64,000 nucleotides of DNA from Leifsonia psychrotolerans (GCF_013410665.1 NZ_JACCFM010000001.1:1674001-1738000), one strand, 5' to 3'; positions 1-10,211 are shown, counted from the stretch's first letter. Notes: generated by a model not told the origin, from the letters alone. Made by a program: numbers and translations.

Positions 1-1296
1 AAGGGCCTTCGCACCGTCGATGTCGACCTTGTCGTAGGCGTCTGACCCATTCATCTTGATCGCATCTGCATATTCCGGCTGGTTGGGCAGGAACATCTGC
101 GAGTCGAGCACCTTGGCCTTGTCATTGATCGGAGTGACGATCGAGTCGAGGATCTGCTGGCGCGGGACGGTCTTCAGGAAGGCCTCACGCACGGTCTTGT
201 CGGAGAAGACGCCGGCTGCGCTGAAGGTGAGGTCGAGGTGGTCATACGACACCTGGTCACCCGTGAGAATCGTCGCCTTTGCAGCAGTGAGCGCTTGAAT
301 CGTGTTGGCATCGGCCTGGGGGCTGATGATGTCAACCTCACCGTTCTGGAGTGCCGTCACCTGGGCGCTGGCGTCCCCGATGAAGCGAAATACGACCTTG
401 TCGACCTGTGGCATCAGACCGGCCACGTATTTGTCGTTGCGCACCATCGTGAGCGACTGTCCGGGTGTCCAGGCCGAGACCATGAACGGGCCGCTGGAGA
501 CCAAAAGATCGGGGTCGTTCGGCAATGCGGTCATGTCATACCCGGTGTTGACGAAGTCCGCGGCCTTCTTGAACTCCGCGTTGGGTGCCACGGGCGCCGC
601 CGGGTCACCGGCCGGAAGGCTCGCGATCAGTTTCGTCAGGTCTGCGGCCGAGGCGAGACCTGCCTTCTTGGCGACGATGTGTGCCGGCTGCGCAATGGGG
701 TTAATCAGTTCCCAGTCGACATACGGCTTCGAGTAGACCAGCGTGATTGTCTTGTTGTCATCGCTGACTTCTGGGTAGGCGGTGGTGTCGAGACCGGCCG
801 TGCTGGCTGCAATCGAGAAGTACTGGTTTCCGCTGGTGGCTTCGCCCGTGTCGGGGTTGATTGTCGCGTCGTCGTAGTGACCGGAGCCGATGGCCCAGGC
901 CAAAATCATGTCGTCGGCGGTGATCGGTTCACCATCTGACCATTTGAGGTCGGGGTTGAGGGTGTACTTCACCGTCAGAGGATCGTCGGAGGTCTTCTCA
1001 AAGGTGCCGAACTTGTCGTCGTGAACGATCGCGTAGTTGTTGTCGATGTATTGGAATCCCGTGCCATACGAGCCGTTCAGATAGCCCACCTGGCCATTGG
1101 TGTCAAGGTTGCCCTGCGGCGTCTGCGAGTTGAGCGACGTGAGGTCGTTGACGACCGCCACGGTGACTGTTCCGCCGGCTGCAGTCGTTGGCTCCGTTTG
1201 AGGTGTCGTCGTGCACCCCGCCAATGCGAGTGCCGCAGCACTCAGCACTGCGATCGTGCCGACCGCTCCTCGAGCTCGTTTTCCCTTAATCTGCAC
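1..1296 (-). CDS. ABC transporter substrate-binding lipoprotein, SBP family 5 (partial)
   Basis: Extracellular solute receptor of a peptide/nickel-type (Dpp/Opp) ABC importer. The GTG start at 1296 is chosen because a strong AGGAGG lies a few bases upstream (1301-1307). The N-terminus is a lipoprotein signal: basic VQIKGKRARG, a hydrophobic Ala/Leu core and lipobox LAGC with Cys28, then a Thr/Pro-rich linker. About 80-110 residues in comes the family pattern KYTLNPDLKWSDGEPITADD, typical of SBP_bac_5. The reading frame stays open to the window edge, so about 432 codons are visible and the C-terminus is missing. Permease and ATPase partners would lie beyond the left edge. The substrate cannot be read from the sequence. 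Confidence 0.9.
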   Translation of the reverse strand, partial: MQIKGKRARGAVGTIAVLSAAALALAGCTTTPQTEPTTAAGGTVTVAVVNDLTSLNSQTPQGNLDTNGQVGYLNGSYGTGFQYIDNNYAIVHDDKFGTFEKTSDDPLTVKYTLNPDLKWSDGEPITADDMILAWAIGSGHYDDATINPDTGEATSGNQYFSIAASTAGLDTTAYPEVSDDNKTITLVYSKPYVDWELINPIAQPAHIVAKKAGLASAADLTKLIASLPAGDPAAPVAPNAEFKKAADFVNTGYDMTALPNDPDLLVSSGPFMVSAWTPGQSLTMVRNDKYVAGLMPQVDKVVFRFIGDASAQVTALQNGEVDIISPQADANTIQALTAAKATILTGDQVSYDHLDLTFSAAGVFSDKTVREAFLKTVPRQQILDSIVTPINDKAKVLDSQMFLPNQPEYADAIKMNGSDAYDKVDIDGAKAL

Positions 1297-1322
1297 TGGG
1301 TCCTCCTGTAGTGAGGCGACGC

Positions 1323-1344
1323 CCGGGTGCATCGTTGCACCCGG
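1323..1344 (-). promoter_or_regulatory. Hairpin in the leader of the substrate-binding protein gene
   Basis: A perfect 9-bp inverted repeat (CCGGGTGCA / TGCACCCGG, 4-nt loop TCGT) lies 27 bases upstream of the GTG start, just outside the Shine-Dalgarno sequence. It could be an operator or a leader hairpin. No regulator gene is adjacent, so the role is inferred from position only. Confidence 0.35.
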
Positions 1345-1477
1345 CCGCGCAATTACACCTGAGAATAAGCTGAGCAAGATTCATTAAGTAGCGGTTGGCG
1401 CAATCGTTACCGAGTGGTGACAAAAAAGGTAGGTCGCTTGGTGCTTTATTGCTTGATTGCCCGCTTTTAAGCACGAA

Positions 1478-1526
1478 ATCGGAGTTGTGGTCGTTATCCG
1501 TGACGGATAACGACCACAACTCCGAT
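1478..1526. terminator. 23-bp perfect inverted repeat downstream of gcvP
   Basis: Arms 1478-1500 and 1504-1526 are exactly complementary over 23 bp with a 3-nt loop (TGA). It lies 28 bases past the gcvP stop, between gcvP and the next gene on the same strand, so it most likely ends the gcv transcript. There is no U-tract on either strand. It belongs with the other long spacer hairpins of this window. Confidence 0.6.
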
Positions 1527-1554
1527 CTCGCGAGATGCGACGTCGAGGAGAGAG

Positions 1555-4500
1555 TTAGCTTTCGAAGGCTTCCGGCGGCGGGCAGGCGCAGACCAGGTTG
1601 CGGTCCCCGTAGGCCTGGTCGATGCGGCGCACCGGCGGCCAATACTTATTGCGCACCAGCGTGTGCACCGGGTATACCGCGGTCTCACGGGTGTAGGCAT
1701 GAGCCCACTCCCCCTCGATCACCGACTGCGCGGTGTGCGGGGCACCCTGCAACGGGTTGTCGTCGGCGGGCCAGACGCCCGCGGCGACGGCATCCGCTTC
1801 GGCCTTGATCGCGATCATGGCGTCGATGAAACGGTCGATCTCACCGAGGTCTTCGCTCTCGGTCGGCTCGACCATGAGGGTGCCGGCGACCGGGAAGCTC
1901 ATCGTTGGAGCGTGGAAGCCATAGTCGACGAGACGCTTGGCGACATCGTCGACGGTCACACCGGTCGCCTCGGTGAGCGGGCGCAGATCGAGAATGCACT
2001 CGTGTGCGACCAGCCCGTTGTCGCCGGAGTAGAGCACCGAGTAGTGCTCGTTCAGGCGCGTGGCGACATAGTTTGCGGCGAGCACTGCGGCGCCGGTCGC
2101 GCGCTTCAGCCCGTCGGATCCCATCATGCGCACGTAGGCCCACGAAATCGGCAGGATGCTCGGGCTGCCGTAGGGCGCGGCCGAAACCGGTCCACCACGG
2201 TGCTCGATCATGCTGCCCGTCGGCGTGCCGTCAACCAGATAGTGAGCTGCGCTTTGTGCGAGCGGGTGGCCGGGCAGGAACGGCGCAAGGTGAGCCTTGG
2301 CCGCGACCGGACCGACACCCGGTCCGCCGCCACCGTGCGGAATGCAGAACGTTTTGTGCAGGTTCAAGTGCGACACATCGCCGCCGAAGTCGCCGAACCG
2401 CGCGAAACCAAGCAGCGCATTGAGGTTGGCGCCGTCGACATAGACCTGGCCGCCGGCCTCGTGCACGGCCTGCGTGATGGCTGTGACCTCGTGCTCGTAA
2501 ACGCCGTGTGTCGACGGGTAGGTGATCATGAGTGCGGCCAGGTTCTCGGCGTGCTCGGCGATCTTCGCGCGCAGGTCGCCCAGGTCGACGTTGCCGAGCT
2601 CGTCACAGGCGACGACGACAACCTTCATGCCGGCCAGCACGGCCGAGGCGGCGTTGGTGCCGTGCGCACTCGACGGAATGAGGCAGACGGTGCGCTGGCT
2701 GTCACCTTTTGAGAGGTGGAAGCCGCGGATGGCGAGCAGGCCGGCAAGCTCGCCCTGGCTGCCGGCATTCGGCTGCAGCGACACGGAGTCGTAGCCGGTG
2801 ACATCGCTCAGCCAGTTTTCGAGCTGGTGGATCAGCGTGAGGTACCCCTCGACGTCGGCGCGCGGCGCGAAGGGGTGGATGTTTGAGATCTCGGGCCAGG
2901 TGACGGCCTCCATCTCGGTGGCCGCGTTCAGCTTCATGGTGCACGAACCGAGCGGGATCATGCCTCGGTCGAGTGCGTAGTCGTTGTCCGCCAGGCGCTT
3001 GAGGTAGCGCATCATGCTCGTCTCCGAGCGGTGCGTGTTGAACACGGCATGCGTGAGGTACTCGCTTGTGCGGTCCAGCTCCGCCGGGAGGCCCCGTGTG
3101 ACACAAGCGAGGTCGGCGTGACCGAACGCATCCCGTGCGGCAAAGACGCCGAGCACGGTGATCAGATCGCTCGTGGTGGTGGTTTCATCAACGGCGATGC
3201 TGACGGTATCGGCGTCGACCAGGTAGAAGTTGAGGTCGGCAGCGGCAGCCACTTCGAGCACGGATGCCGCCCGACCCGGAACCGACACCTGCACGGTGTC
3301 GAAGAAGGTGTCGTTGGTCACGGTGACCCCGGCGCCACGGAGGGCGGCGACAAGCTGGCCGGCCCGCTCATGCACCTGGCTGGCGATCTCTTTCAGCCCG
3401 GTCGGACCGTGGTAGACGGCATACATGCCGGCCATGACGGCCAGCAGAACCTGGGCGGTGCAGATGTTCGACGTGGCCTTGTCCCGCCGGATGTGCTGCT
3501 CGCGCACCTGCAGCGACAGCCGGTAGGCGGGGTGGCCGGCCGCGTCGACGCTCACCCCGACCAGGCGGCCGGGCAGCTGGCGCTCGAGCCCCTTGCGCAC
3601 GGCCATGTAGCCGGCGTGCGGCCCGCCGAAACCCATTGGCACGCCGAAGCGCTGGCTGGTGCCCACGGCGACATCCGCGCCGAGTTCGCCGGGAGAGGTG
3701 ATCAGGGTCAGTGCAAGCAGGTCGGCGGCGACGACAGCGAGGGCGCCCTGGTTCTTCGATGCCGCGATCACGGCAGCGGGATTCCAGACCCGGCCGGATG
3801 CGGCGGGGTACTGCACGAAGATACCGAAGTGCTCGCCGAGGGCTGTGGCGAGAGTATCTACGGGGGCCTCGGCGAGGGTCTCGACAGGCTCGACCAACGG
3901 AGTCGGCTCGACCAGCGGGGTCGACTCGACCAACGGAGTCGGCCCGACCAACGGGGTCGGCTCGACCGGCGGGGTCGGCTCGACCGGCGGGGTCGGCTCG
4001 ACCGGCGGGGTCGACTCGACCGGCGGAGTCGACTCGACCGGCGGAGTCGGCCCGACCGGCGGAGTCGGCCCGACCAGCGCGGCGAGAGCGACCTCGACGA
4101 TTTCGATGCCCACGGCATCCGCTCGGCTGTAGAGCAGCGCCTTCGTCTGCGGCAGGGTGTCGGCGTCGACGATGAAACGGCGTGACGCCGACTTCGAGGC
4201 GCGGCGGGTGAGCAGCATGCCCTCGACCACTGCGGTCGATTCGTCGAGCATTGACGCGTTCGCGGTGGTCAGTCCCGTGAGGTCGGCGATCATCGTCTGG
4301 AAGTTGATCAGCGCTTCCAGACGTCCCTGCGAGATCTCGGGCTGGTAGGGCGTGTAGGCCGTGTACCAACTCGGGTTCTCGAGCACGTTGCGCTTGATCA
4401 CGGCGGGCGTGATCGTGTCGTAGTAGCCCAGTCCGATCATCGATCGCTTCACGGTATTGCGGTTCGCGAGAGCCCGCAGCTCGGTGATAGCTTCCCGCTC

Positions 4501-4677
4501 GGTTGCCGCGGGGGGCAGTGTGCTGTCCTCTGCGGCGCGGAAGGCTTCGACCTGGATCGAAGTCGGAACCGCCGCGGTGACGAGTGCCTCGACGGAGTCA
4601 TAGCCGAGCGTGGCAAGCATGCGTGCCTGAGCGGGAGCATCCGTACCGATGTGGCGTTGGGAGAAAGCCTGTGACAT
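1555..4677 (-). CDS. gcvP: Glycine dehydrogenase (decarboxylating), P-protein
   Basis: PLP-dependent P-protein of the glycine cleavage system: decarboxylates glycine and loads aminomethyl onto lipoyl-GcvH. Full-length fused type with an N-terminal half (about 10-520) and a C-terminal half (about 530-1010). The PLP lysine is K775 in [17 protein letters not shown]; also visible are [12 protein letters not shown] near 349 and GSCTMKLNA near 577. Last gene of gcvT-gcvH-gcvP, so under the glycine riboswitch. At 1040 residues it is about 75 longer than usual. The excess is a hexapeptide repeat at residues about 201-268 ([12 protein letters not shown] type), placed between IEIVEVAL and FGIFVQYP, in what should be a surface loop. 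Both halves are otherwise intact, so the enzyme is probably active. No strong Shine-Dalgarno precedes the ATG. Confidence 0.97.
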   Translation of the reverse strand: MSQAFSQRHIGTDAPAQARMLATLGYDSVEALVTAAVPTSIQVEAFRAAEDSTLPPAATEREAITELRALANRNTVKRSMIGLGYYDTITPAVIKRNVLENPSWYTAYTPYQPEISQGRLEALINFQTMIADLTGLTTANASMLDESTAVVEGMLLTRRASKSASRRFIVDADTLPQTKALLYSRADAVGIEIVEVALAALVGPTPPVGPTPPVESTPPVESTPPVEPTPPVEPTPPVEPTPLVGPTPLVESTPLVEPTPLVEPVETLAEAPVDTLATALGEHFGIFVQYPAASGRVWNPAAVIAASKNQGALAVVAADLLALTLITSPGELGADVAVGTSQRFGVPMGFGGPHAGYMAVRKGLERQLPGRLVGVSVDAAGHPAYRLSLQVREQHIRRDKATSNICTAQVLLAVMAGMYAVYHGPTGLKEIASQVHERAGQLVAALRGAGVTVTNDTFFDTVQVSVPGRAASVLEVAAAADLNFYLVDADTVSIAVDETTTTSDLITVLGVFAARDAFGHADLACVTRGLPAELDRTSEYLTHAVFNTHRSETSMMRYLKRLADNDYALDRGMIPLGSCTMKLNAATEMEAVTWPEISNIHPFAPRADVEGYLTLIHQLENWLSDVTGYDSVSLQPNAGSQGELAGLLAIRGFHLSKGDSQRTVCLIPSSAHGTNAASAVLAGMKVVVVACDELGNVDLGDLRAKIAEHAENLAALMITYPSTHGVYEHEVTAITQAVHEAGGQVYVDGANLNALLGFARFGDFGGDVSHLNLHKTFCIPHGGGGPGVGPVAAKAHLAPFLPGHPLAQSAAHYLVDGTPTGSMIEHRGGPVSAAPYGSPSILPISWAYVRMMGSDGLKRATGAAVLAANYVATRLNEHYSVLYSGDNGLVAHECILDLRPLTEATGVTVDDVAKRLVDYGFHAPTMSFPVAGTLMVEPTESEDLGEIDRFIDAMIAIKAEADAVAAGVWPADDNPLQGAPHTAQSVIEGEWAHAYTRETAVYPVHTLVRNKYWPPVRRIDQAYGDRNLVCACPPPEAFES
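3878..4077 (-). repeat. 18-nt tandem repeat grown from an interspersed repeat inside gcvP
   Basis: About ten degenerate copies of an 18-nt unit (minus strand, e.g. CCGGTCGAGCCGACTCCG) encode VxxTPP or VxxTPL. The tract ends at 3878-3898 in a complete copy of the interspersed element TTGGTCGAGCCTGTCGAGAC, read as LVEPVET. All units are multiples of three, so the gcvP frame is kept. Confidence 0.9.
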
Positions 4678-4744
4678 GGGAGTGAAACCTGCGCGTTTCT
4701 GAATCTGGGCGGGACGGGGCTGGGTACGGGGATGCCGAGGGTGA

Positions 4745-5116
4745 CTATTCGCCGACGAGGGCGGTGTACTCGGCGTAGCTGAGCAGTGGTGGCAGATCGG
4801 TGTACGACACCTTGATCAGCCAGCCGGTACCGAACGGGTCGCTGTTGACCAGCTCAGGGGCGTCGACGACGGCGTCGTTGATCTCGGTGACGGTGCCGGT
4901 GACCGGCGCAAAAAGTTCGCCGACCGATTTCGTCGACTCGATCTCGCCCACGACGGTGCCGCTGGCAACAGCGGATCCGACGGCGGGGAGTTCCACGAAG
5001 ACCACGTCGCCGAGCTTCTCAGCGGCGTAGGCGGTGATGCCGACGGTGGCGACGCTGCCGTCCAGGTCAAGCCATTCGTGCTCTGCGGTGTAGTGGAGTT
5101 CGGTTTTGTCAGCCAT
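4745..5116 (-). CDS. gcvH: Glycine cleavage system H protein
   Basis: Small lipoyl carrier (123 residues, usual length) that shuttles the aminomethyl group between GcvP, GcvT and lipoamide dehydrogenase. The lipoate-accepting lysine lies in [14 protein letters not shown] near residue 60. The start [12 protein letters not shown] and the [10 protein letters not shown] element are family hallmarks. It sits between gcvT (60-base gap) and gcvP (67-base gap), all on one strand, so an operon is almost certain. Confidence 0.97.
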   Translation of the reverse strand: MADKTELHYTAEHEWLDLDGSVATVGITAYAAEKLGDVVFVELPAVGSAVASGTVVGEIESTKSVGELFAPVTGTVTEINDAVVDAPELVNSDPFGTGWLIKVSYTDLPPLLSYAEYTALVGE

Positions 5117-5175
5117 GAGAGATCCAATCGGGGATGTGGGGTGTGGCGATTTGGGAGTGAGCGAGGTTCGTTGAG

Positions 5176-6333
5176 TTAGAGGGAGCGTTTGTAGAACGGA
5201 AGCTTTGTCACGGTGACGGGAATGCGCGTGCCGCGCACGTCGACGAACAGTTCGGTCCCGAGCTGCGCAAGCGCGGGAGCGACGTAGGCCATCATGATCG
5301 GATGCCCGAGGGTTGGCGACAGGGCACCGCTCGTGATCACGCCCTCAGCCTGTGTGGCGTCGGCCGAACTGAAGAGCTCATAGTCGGCGCGGCCCGCCCG
5401 CTTGCCGGTGCCGACGAGTCCGACGAGCACACGAGCCGTGCCACTCGGGCCTTCCTCGCTCGCGGCGCGACCGATGAAATCAGTCTCCTTGGCCAGGTTC
5501 ACGACCCGGCCAAGGCCGGCCTGGGCGGGAAAGATGGTAGTGCTGAGCTCATGACCATAGAGCGGCATGCCGGCCTCGAGTCGCAGCGTGTCACGGCTCG
5601 CGAGACCGGCCGGCACGAGGCCGTGCTCGGCACCGGCTGACGCGAGTGCGTTCCAGAGGGCGAGGGCGGCATCCGTCTGGATGTAAATTTCGAAGCCGTC
5701 TTCACCGGTGTACCCGGTGCGGGCGACAAGAATCGGCTGGCCGGCGAAGAGTGCGGTGGTGGCCCGGTAGTAGCCAAGCTGGTCAAGAGCGGCACTGAAG
5801 TTGTCGAGCCCGGGTGTCGATTCGAGAATGGCTCGGGAGACGGGGCCCTGCACGGCGATGAGGGCGTACTGGTCGCTCTCGTCAGTGACCGTCACGTCGA
5901 ACCGGGTTGCCCGCTCGGCCAGGGCGGACGCCGCGGGGAAGCGGTTGCCGGCGTTGGCTACGACGAGGAAGCTCGTGTCACCGAGGCGGTAGACCACGAG
6001 GTCGTCAATGATGCCGCCGGATTCGTTCAGCAGCAGGCTGTACTTGGCCTGGCCGAGCGTCACGGCCGAGATCTTGCCGGCGAGAGCGTAGTCGAGGTAG
6101 GCCGCGGCATCCGGGCCTTCGACCATGATTTCGGCCATGTGGGAGAGGTCGAATAGGCCGGCCGCGGTGCGCACAGCGTGGTGCTCGGCCAGATCACTGG
6201 AGTACCGCACGGGCATCTGCCAGCCGGCGAAGTCGGTGAAGCTGGCGCCCGCGTCGAGATGAGCCTGGTGCAGGGGCGAGAAACGCTCAGTCGCGTTTTC
6301 TGGGGTGCTGGTGCTGTCGGATGCCGAGGTCAT
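5176..6333 (-). CDS. gcvT: Aminomethyltransferase (glycine cleavage T protein)
   Basis: Transfers the methylene unit from aminomethyl-GcvH to tetrahydrofolate, releasing ammonia. The sequence shows [23 protein letters not shown] and the folate-binding [12 protein letters not shown] of the GcvT fold, with the usual C-terminal barrel. The ATG at 6333 is preferred because GGAG stands five bases before it; an in-frame GTG at 6351 lacks a good ribosome site. First gene of the gcv operon, directly behind the glycine riboswitch. Confidence 0.95.
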   Translation of the reverse strand: MTSASDSTSTPENATERFSPLHQAHLDAGASFTDFAGWQMPVRYSSDLAEHHAVRTAAGLFDLSHMAEIMVEGPDAAAYLDYALAGKISAVTLGQAKYSLLLNESGGIIDDLVVYRLGDTSFLVVANAGNRFPAASALAERATRFDVTVTDESDQYALIAVQGPVSRAILESTPGLDNFSAALDQLGYYRATTALFAGQPILVARTGYTGEDGFEIYIQTDAALALWNALASAGAEHGLVPAGLASRDTLRLEAGMPLYGHELSTTIFPAQAGLGRVVNLAKETDFIGRAASEEGPSGTARVLVGLVGTGKRAGRADYELFSSADATQAEGVITSGALSPTLGHPIMMAYVAPALAQLGTELFVDVRGTRIPVTVTKLPFYKRSL

Positions 6334-6340
6334 GAGTTCT

Positions 6341-6366
6341 CCGGTCGTCACCGGCCGGGGCCAGTG
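6341..6366 (-). promoter_or_regulatory. Two mutually exclusive hairpins at the gcvT ribosome site
   Basis: An 8-bp hairpin (6349-6366, CACTGGCC / GGCCGGTG with one G-T pair) and a 5-bp hairpin (6341-6354, CCGGT / ACCGG) share bases 6349-6354. Only the second pairs the GG of the gcvT Shine-Dalgarno. This fits an expression platform acting on translation, but switching is an inference. Confidence 0.45.
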
Positions 6367-6399
6367 AGAGTTGCCGAGGCTCGGTCGAGCCCCGTGGGA

Positions 6400-6645
6400 A
6401 CTCCCCCTCTGTCATCCGGCCTGAGAGCTTCACCACACCCGTGACGGGCGTGACTTTCACCTTGGGCGAGATTAACGCCGTAAAGAGTCTGGGTCTCGAC
6501 GAGCGCGACCTAGATTTCGCTACGCTCAATCTACTTTTCAGAGTGGCCAGTTCGATGCGGTACGAGTACCTGAGAGATTGTCGGGGAGGATTGCTCCTTC
6601 GGTGTTCGCTCGTCGTCTGACGTCGAACTCTCCCGCATCGACCAT
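6400..6645 (-). promoter_or_regulatory. Tandem glycine riboswitch
   Basis: Cis-acting RNA that turns on the gcv operon when glycine binds. Read on the minus strand, aptamer 1 (about 6645-6550) shows GCGGGAGAGTTC, GAACACCGAAGGAGCAA and AATCTCTCAGGTACTCGTAC, closed by a GATGCG / CGCATC helix. Aptamer 2 (about 6549-6400) shows CCCAAGGTGAAAGTC, GCTCTCAGGCC and the terminal GACAGAGGGGG. The 5' half of aptamer 2 is unusually long and contains two short hairpins (6492-6533) that match the genome's interspersed repeat. The element ends about 65 bases before the gcvT start. Confidence 0.9.
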
Positions 6646-6904
6646 GTTGGCCCGGTTTTCAGTTGTCGTTGACGCAAAAAGCATGCGCTCACAGCATAGA
6701 CCGTCCCCGTGCGCCAGTCCTCCATCACGAGGGTGCAGCTCCCGCCGGATTGCGCCGACGGGCGCCCCGAGAATTTCACGAGTTGCAGCACTCAACTCAA
6801 AAGTGGGGAGTTAGCTCCCTCGTTGAGGGGGCACTATTTTCAGTAGCTTGCACAGAGAACCCACCCATTGTGACCGGGGCGAACGCGCCCCCGAGGAGTT
6901 TTTT

Positions 6905-9900
6905 GTGAAGAAGCGTTTCCACCCGCGGTCAGCGACTGTCGCTGATTCTGCGGCCTCCCCCAGCGGATTGCGTCGTCATGTGCGACGCCTGATCGCCGCC
7001 TCCAGTGCCGCCGCCGTACTCGTCGCCGTTGCGGGATTCGGCGCCGTTACTGCGAACGCGCAGTCCGTGGGTGTTCAGACAGGCAACGTTGGAGCCCCCG
7101 CCGGCTGGGGTAACAGCACGTACGCACAACTCAACTACCTCCACTCCGAGGGTGAATTCATCGCCATTGCCGCCGGCGATCTGTCGTCACTCCTGCTCCG
7201 CGCCGACGGAACAGTCACGGCGAGCGGAGTGATCGAGGGAACAAACGCAGCCACTGCTATTCCGGCTGGACTTACGGGAGTGACAGCCATCGCCGCCGCC
7301 GACACACACATGGTGGCGTTGAAGAGCGACGGCACGGTCGTGGCGTGGAACAAGAATGGCGAGCTCCCCGTGCCTCCCACGCTCCGCGCCACAGCGATCG
7401 CCGCCGGCGGGTCGCGCACACTGGCGTTGACAACCACCGGAACGGTTGTCGCCTGGGAGCTCGATGGCACGCCCACATGGGTAGCCGAACTCTCCGGTCT
7501 GAGCGGCATCACCGCGATCGCCGCGGGAAAACAGCACGGACTCGCGTTGAAGAGTGACAGCACCGTCGTTGCGTGGGGCATCGGTGGCGGAGAATCCGTG
7601 CCGGCTGGCCTGACGGGCGTGACCTCGATCGCCGCAGGCTGGGAACACTCCTACGCGGTGAACGCAACTGGAGGCGTCGTGGCCTGGGGCGGGAACTACT
7701 TTGGCGAGACCACGATTCCGTTGGCAGCGCAGTCTGGTGTGACCGCAGTGGCCGGTGGCTTCCACCACGCCCTCGCGTTGAAAAGTGATGGAACCGTTGT
7801 CGGCTGGGGAACCTACGACCCCGCCGCTGCCACACCGCCAGCTGGTCTGACCGGGATCACCGCGATCGCTGCAGGGCGTTCGCACTCCATGGCACTCCGC
7901 TCAGCTCACCCGGATTGGGTCGCCCAGGACCCCCCGGCGAGCGCTATCGGAACCCAGAACTTCAGCTACACGTTCGTAGCGACGGGTGCGCCCCTGCCGA
8001 CGTATACCCTCAAGGCGGGGTCGACATTGCCCAGTGGAGTCTCGCTCTCATCTGCTGGCGTGCTCTCCGGAGTGCCCTCAGCGGGTGGCACGTTCTCGTA
8101 CACGGTTGTTGCTACTAACAACGGCTCGTCCGTTGAAAGCGGCCCGCACGGCCTCTCTGTTCAGATGCATCCGGTGTTCGCCTTCGGAAACACCCCGCCA
8201 GCCAACGGTTCCATCAACACGGCTCTGGCAAGCTACCAATTCACGACCGGGGCGGTTCCTGCTGCGACGTATAACCTGGCGTCCGGGTCGCTGCCGAGCG
8301 GCGTCACGATCTCCACCACAGGGCTGCTCAGCGGAACCCCCACGACCGGCGGCACGTTCCGCTATGTCGTTCGAGCCGCCAACGGCGGCATTCAGGATGG
8401 CTACAGCTCGGAGTACACGCTGACGATTGTGTCCGGTCCGGCTTTTGCCAACCAGAGCCCGGCGACCAGCACCCGAATCAGCGTTGCCTACGCCCCCTAC
8501 ACGTTCACCGCTGGGGGCACCCCCGTCCCGACGTTCGCGGTGACTGCGGAGTCCCAACTGCCCGACGGCATGTCACTCTCACCGTTTGGCGTGCTGTCCG
8601 GCACACCGACCGAGACCGGAGACTTCAGCTATACGGTTGTGGCCAGCAACGGCTACGGGGCCGACGCGGTGTCACTGCCGAAGACGTTGCAGGTGAACAG
8701 TATCCCCGCGCTGGTCGATAGCACTCCGCCGAACTCCGGCCGTGTCGGGACGGCCTCTGACTCGTATGCCTTCACCGCTACGGGCTTTCCGGCCCCGATC
8801 TTCGCTGTCAGCAGTGGTGTGCTGCCCGCCGGTCTCACCCTGGATGCTGCAAGCGGGCTGCTCTCGGGCACCCCCACGGCCGGGGGCGAGTTCACCTTCC
8901 GAGTGCGCGCCAGCAATAGTGCAGGCGGGGCCACCACCCCTGATCGCACCGTGACCATCTCCCAGGCACCGGCGTTCCTCGCCGACAGCCCGCCGACGAC
9001 CGGTCAAACCGGGACAGCGTCGACGTCGTACACGTTCGCCGCATCCGGCTTCCCGGCCCCGACCTTCACGGTCTCGTCCGGCACGCTGCCGGCGGGAATG
9101 AACGTGGATTCAGCCACCGGCGTGCTCTCTGGCACTCCGACCGCTGGCGGCGAATTCTCCTACACGGTCAGCGCCAGCAACGGCGTCGGTCCGGCTGTCG
9201 TCGGGCAGTCGCACACCCTGGTCGTGTCGTCAGCGCCGTCGTTCACCGCGGATCTTCCCCCGCTGGCCACGGCCGTCGACGCCGACTATGAATACACGTT
9301 CACCGCATCCGGCTACCCGGCTCCGACGTTCAGCGTCGTCGGAGACGTGCCGGGGGGCCTCACTCTCTCGGCAGGAGGAGTGCTCTCCGGTACCCCGACC
9401 ACGGTGGGTTCGTTCACGTTCTCGGTCAACGCGAGCAACGACGTGGACCCGGATGCGGAAGGCGACGAACACACCGTCGTTGTCGGGCCCGGTGCGCTTG
9501 CAGCAGTCGTGGTCGCTCCGCAATCGCCGGGCTCCACCACATATGCGGTGGCCGCTGGTGAACCGTTGACCTTCACGGCCACCGGCCAGGATGCGCATGG
9601 AAACACCATCGCAGGGCTCGTCCCGACCCTGGCCACAGCCCAGGACGACGACGCGACCACCGATCTGATCGACGGCGACACCGTCACCTTCTACCAGGCC
9701 GGAACCCACACCGTCACCCTGGCGATCGGTGGGTTCAGCGTCTCAGTCCCCGTGACTGTGCACGCCACCACGCTGGCCACGATGACGTTGATCCCGAACG
9801 CCACGACCGTTTCTCAGGGTGGCTCACTCACACTCCGCGTTGCGGGAGCTGACGCCTTCGACAACAGTCTGGGGGACCTGAGCAACCAGGTCACGTTCGC

Positions 9901-10198
9901 CAGCGATCAGCCGACCGACATCATCAGCGGGAACACGATCACGTTCCCACACGCGTCACCGCACGTGATCACTGCAACGCTCGGGGACATCACCGCCAGC
10001 ATCCTCGTGGATGTGGTGCCGACGCCCAGCGACGAGCCCAGCGACACCCCCGTCGTCACGACTCCCGCTGCGACCCCGGTCACCCCGGCACTCGCCTCGA
10101 CCGGTTTTTCTCTAGGTTCGATGCTGCTGCCCGGCCTCGGCTTGCTGGTGTTGGGGCTGGGACTGATGGCCGGTATCCGCCGCCGCTCACGAGCCTGA
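6905..10198 (+). CDS. Cell-wall-anchored RCC1 / Ig-like repeat protein (LAxTG)
   Basis: Large secreted surface protein of 1097 residues. The GTG at 6905 is chosen: GAGGAG precedes it and it opens a classic signal peptide (VKKRF..., hydrophobic core, AANA cleavage region). Residues about 40-330 carry RCC1-type beta-propeller repeats (ALKSDGTVVAWG and relatives). Then come six putative-Ig (He_PIG) modules, each with a PAPTF-like strand and LSGTPTAGGEF, followed by one or two filamin/big-like domains (AAGEPLTFTATGQDAHGN). The C-terminus is a Thr/Pro linker, the sortase motif LASTG, a hydrophobic segment and the basic tail RRRSRA. Sortase attachment and a role in adhesion are inferred; no sortase gene is nearby. 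Confidence 0.9.
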   Translation: MKKRFHPRSATVADSAASPSGLRRHVRRLIAASSAAAVLVAVAGFGAVTANAQSVGVQTGNVGAPAGWGNSTYAQLNYLHSEGEFIAIAAGDLSSLLLRADGTVTASGVIEGTNAATAIPAGLTGVTAIAAADTHMVALKSDGTVVAWNKNGELPVPPTLRATAIAAGGSRTLALTTTGTVVAWELDGTPTWVAELSGLSGITAIAAGKQHGLALKSDSTVVAWGIGGGESVPAGLTGVTSIAAGWEHSYAVNATGGVVAWGGNYFGETTIPLAAQSGVTAVAGGFHHALALKSDGTVVGWGTYDPAAATPPAGLTGITAIAAGRSHSMALRSAHPDWVAQDPPASAIGTQNFSYTFVATGAPLPTYTLKAGSTLPSGVSLSSAGVLSGVPSAGGTFSYTVVATNNGSSVESGPHGLSVQMHPVFAFGNTPPANGSINTALASYQFTTGAVPAATYNLASGSLPSGVTISTTGLLSGTPTTGGTFRYVVRAANGGIQDGYSSEYTLTIVSGPAFANQSPATSTRISVAYAPYTFTAGGTPVPTFAVTAESQLPDGMSLSPFGVLSGTPTETGDFSYTVVASNGYGADAVSLPKTLQVNSIPALVDSTPPNSGRVGTASDSYAFTATGFPAPIFAVSSGVLPAGLTLDAASGLLSGTPTAGGEFTFRVRASNSAGGATTPDRTVTISQAPAFLADSPPTTGQTGTASTSYTFAASGFPAPTFTVSSGTLPAGMNVDSATGVLSGTPTAGGEFSYTVSASNGVGPAVVGQSHTLVVSSAPSFTADLPPLATAVDADYEYTFTASGYPAPTFSVVGDVPGGLTLSAGGVLSGTPTTVGSFTFSVNASNDVDPDAEGDEHTVVVGPGALAAVVVAPQSPGSTTYAVAAGEPLTFTATGQDAHGNTIAGLVPTLATAQDDDATTDLIDGDTVTFYQAGTHTVTLAIGGFSVSVPVTVHATTLATMTLIPNATTVSQGGSLTLRVAGADAFDNSLGDLSNQVTFASDQPTDIISGNTITFPHASPHVITATLGDITASILVDVVPTPSDEPSDTPVVTTPAATPVTPALASTGFSLGSMLLPGLGLLVLGLGLMAGIRRRSRA

Positions 10199-10211
10199 CC
10201 TCGCAGTACCC

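Noticed and set aside
238..939. 233-codon frame on the plus strand
   Set aside because: Antisense of the substrate-binding lipoprotein, whose signal, lipobox and family pattern are clear.
3031..4185. 384-codon frame on the plus strand ending in an Arg/Gly/Asp repeat
   Set aside because: Antisense of gcvP; the apparent repeat protein is only the other strand of the hexapeptide tract.
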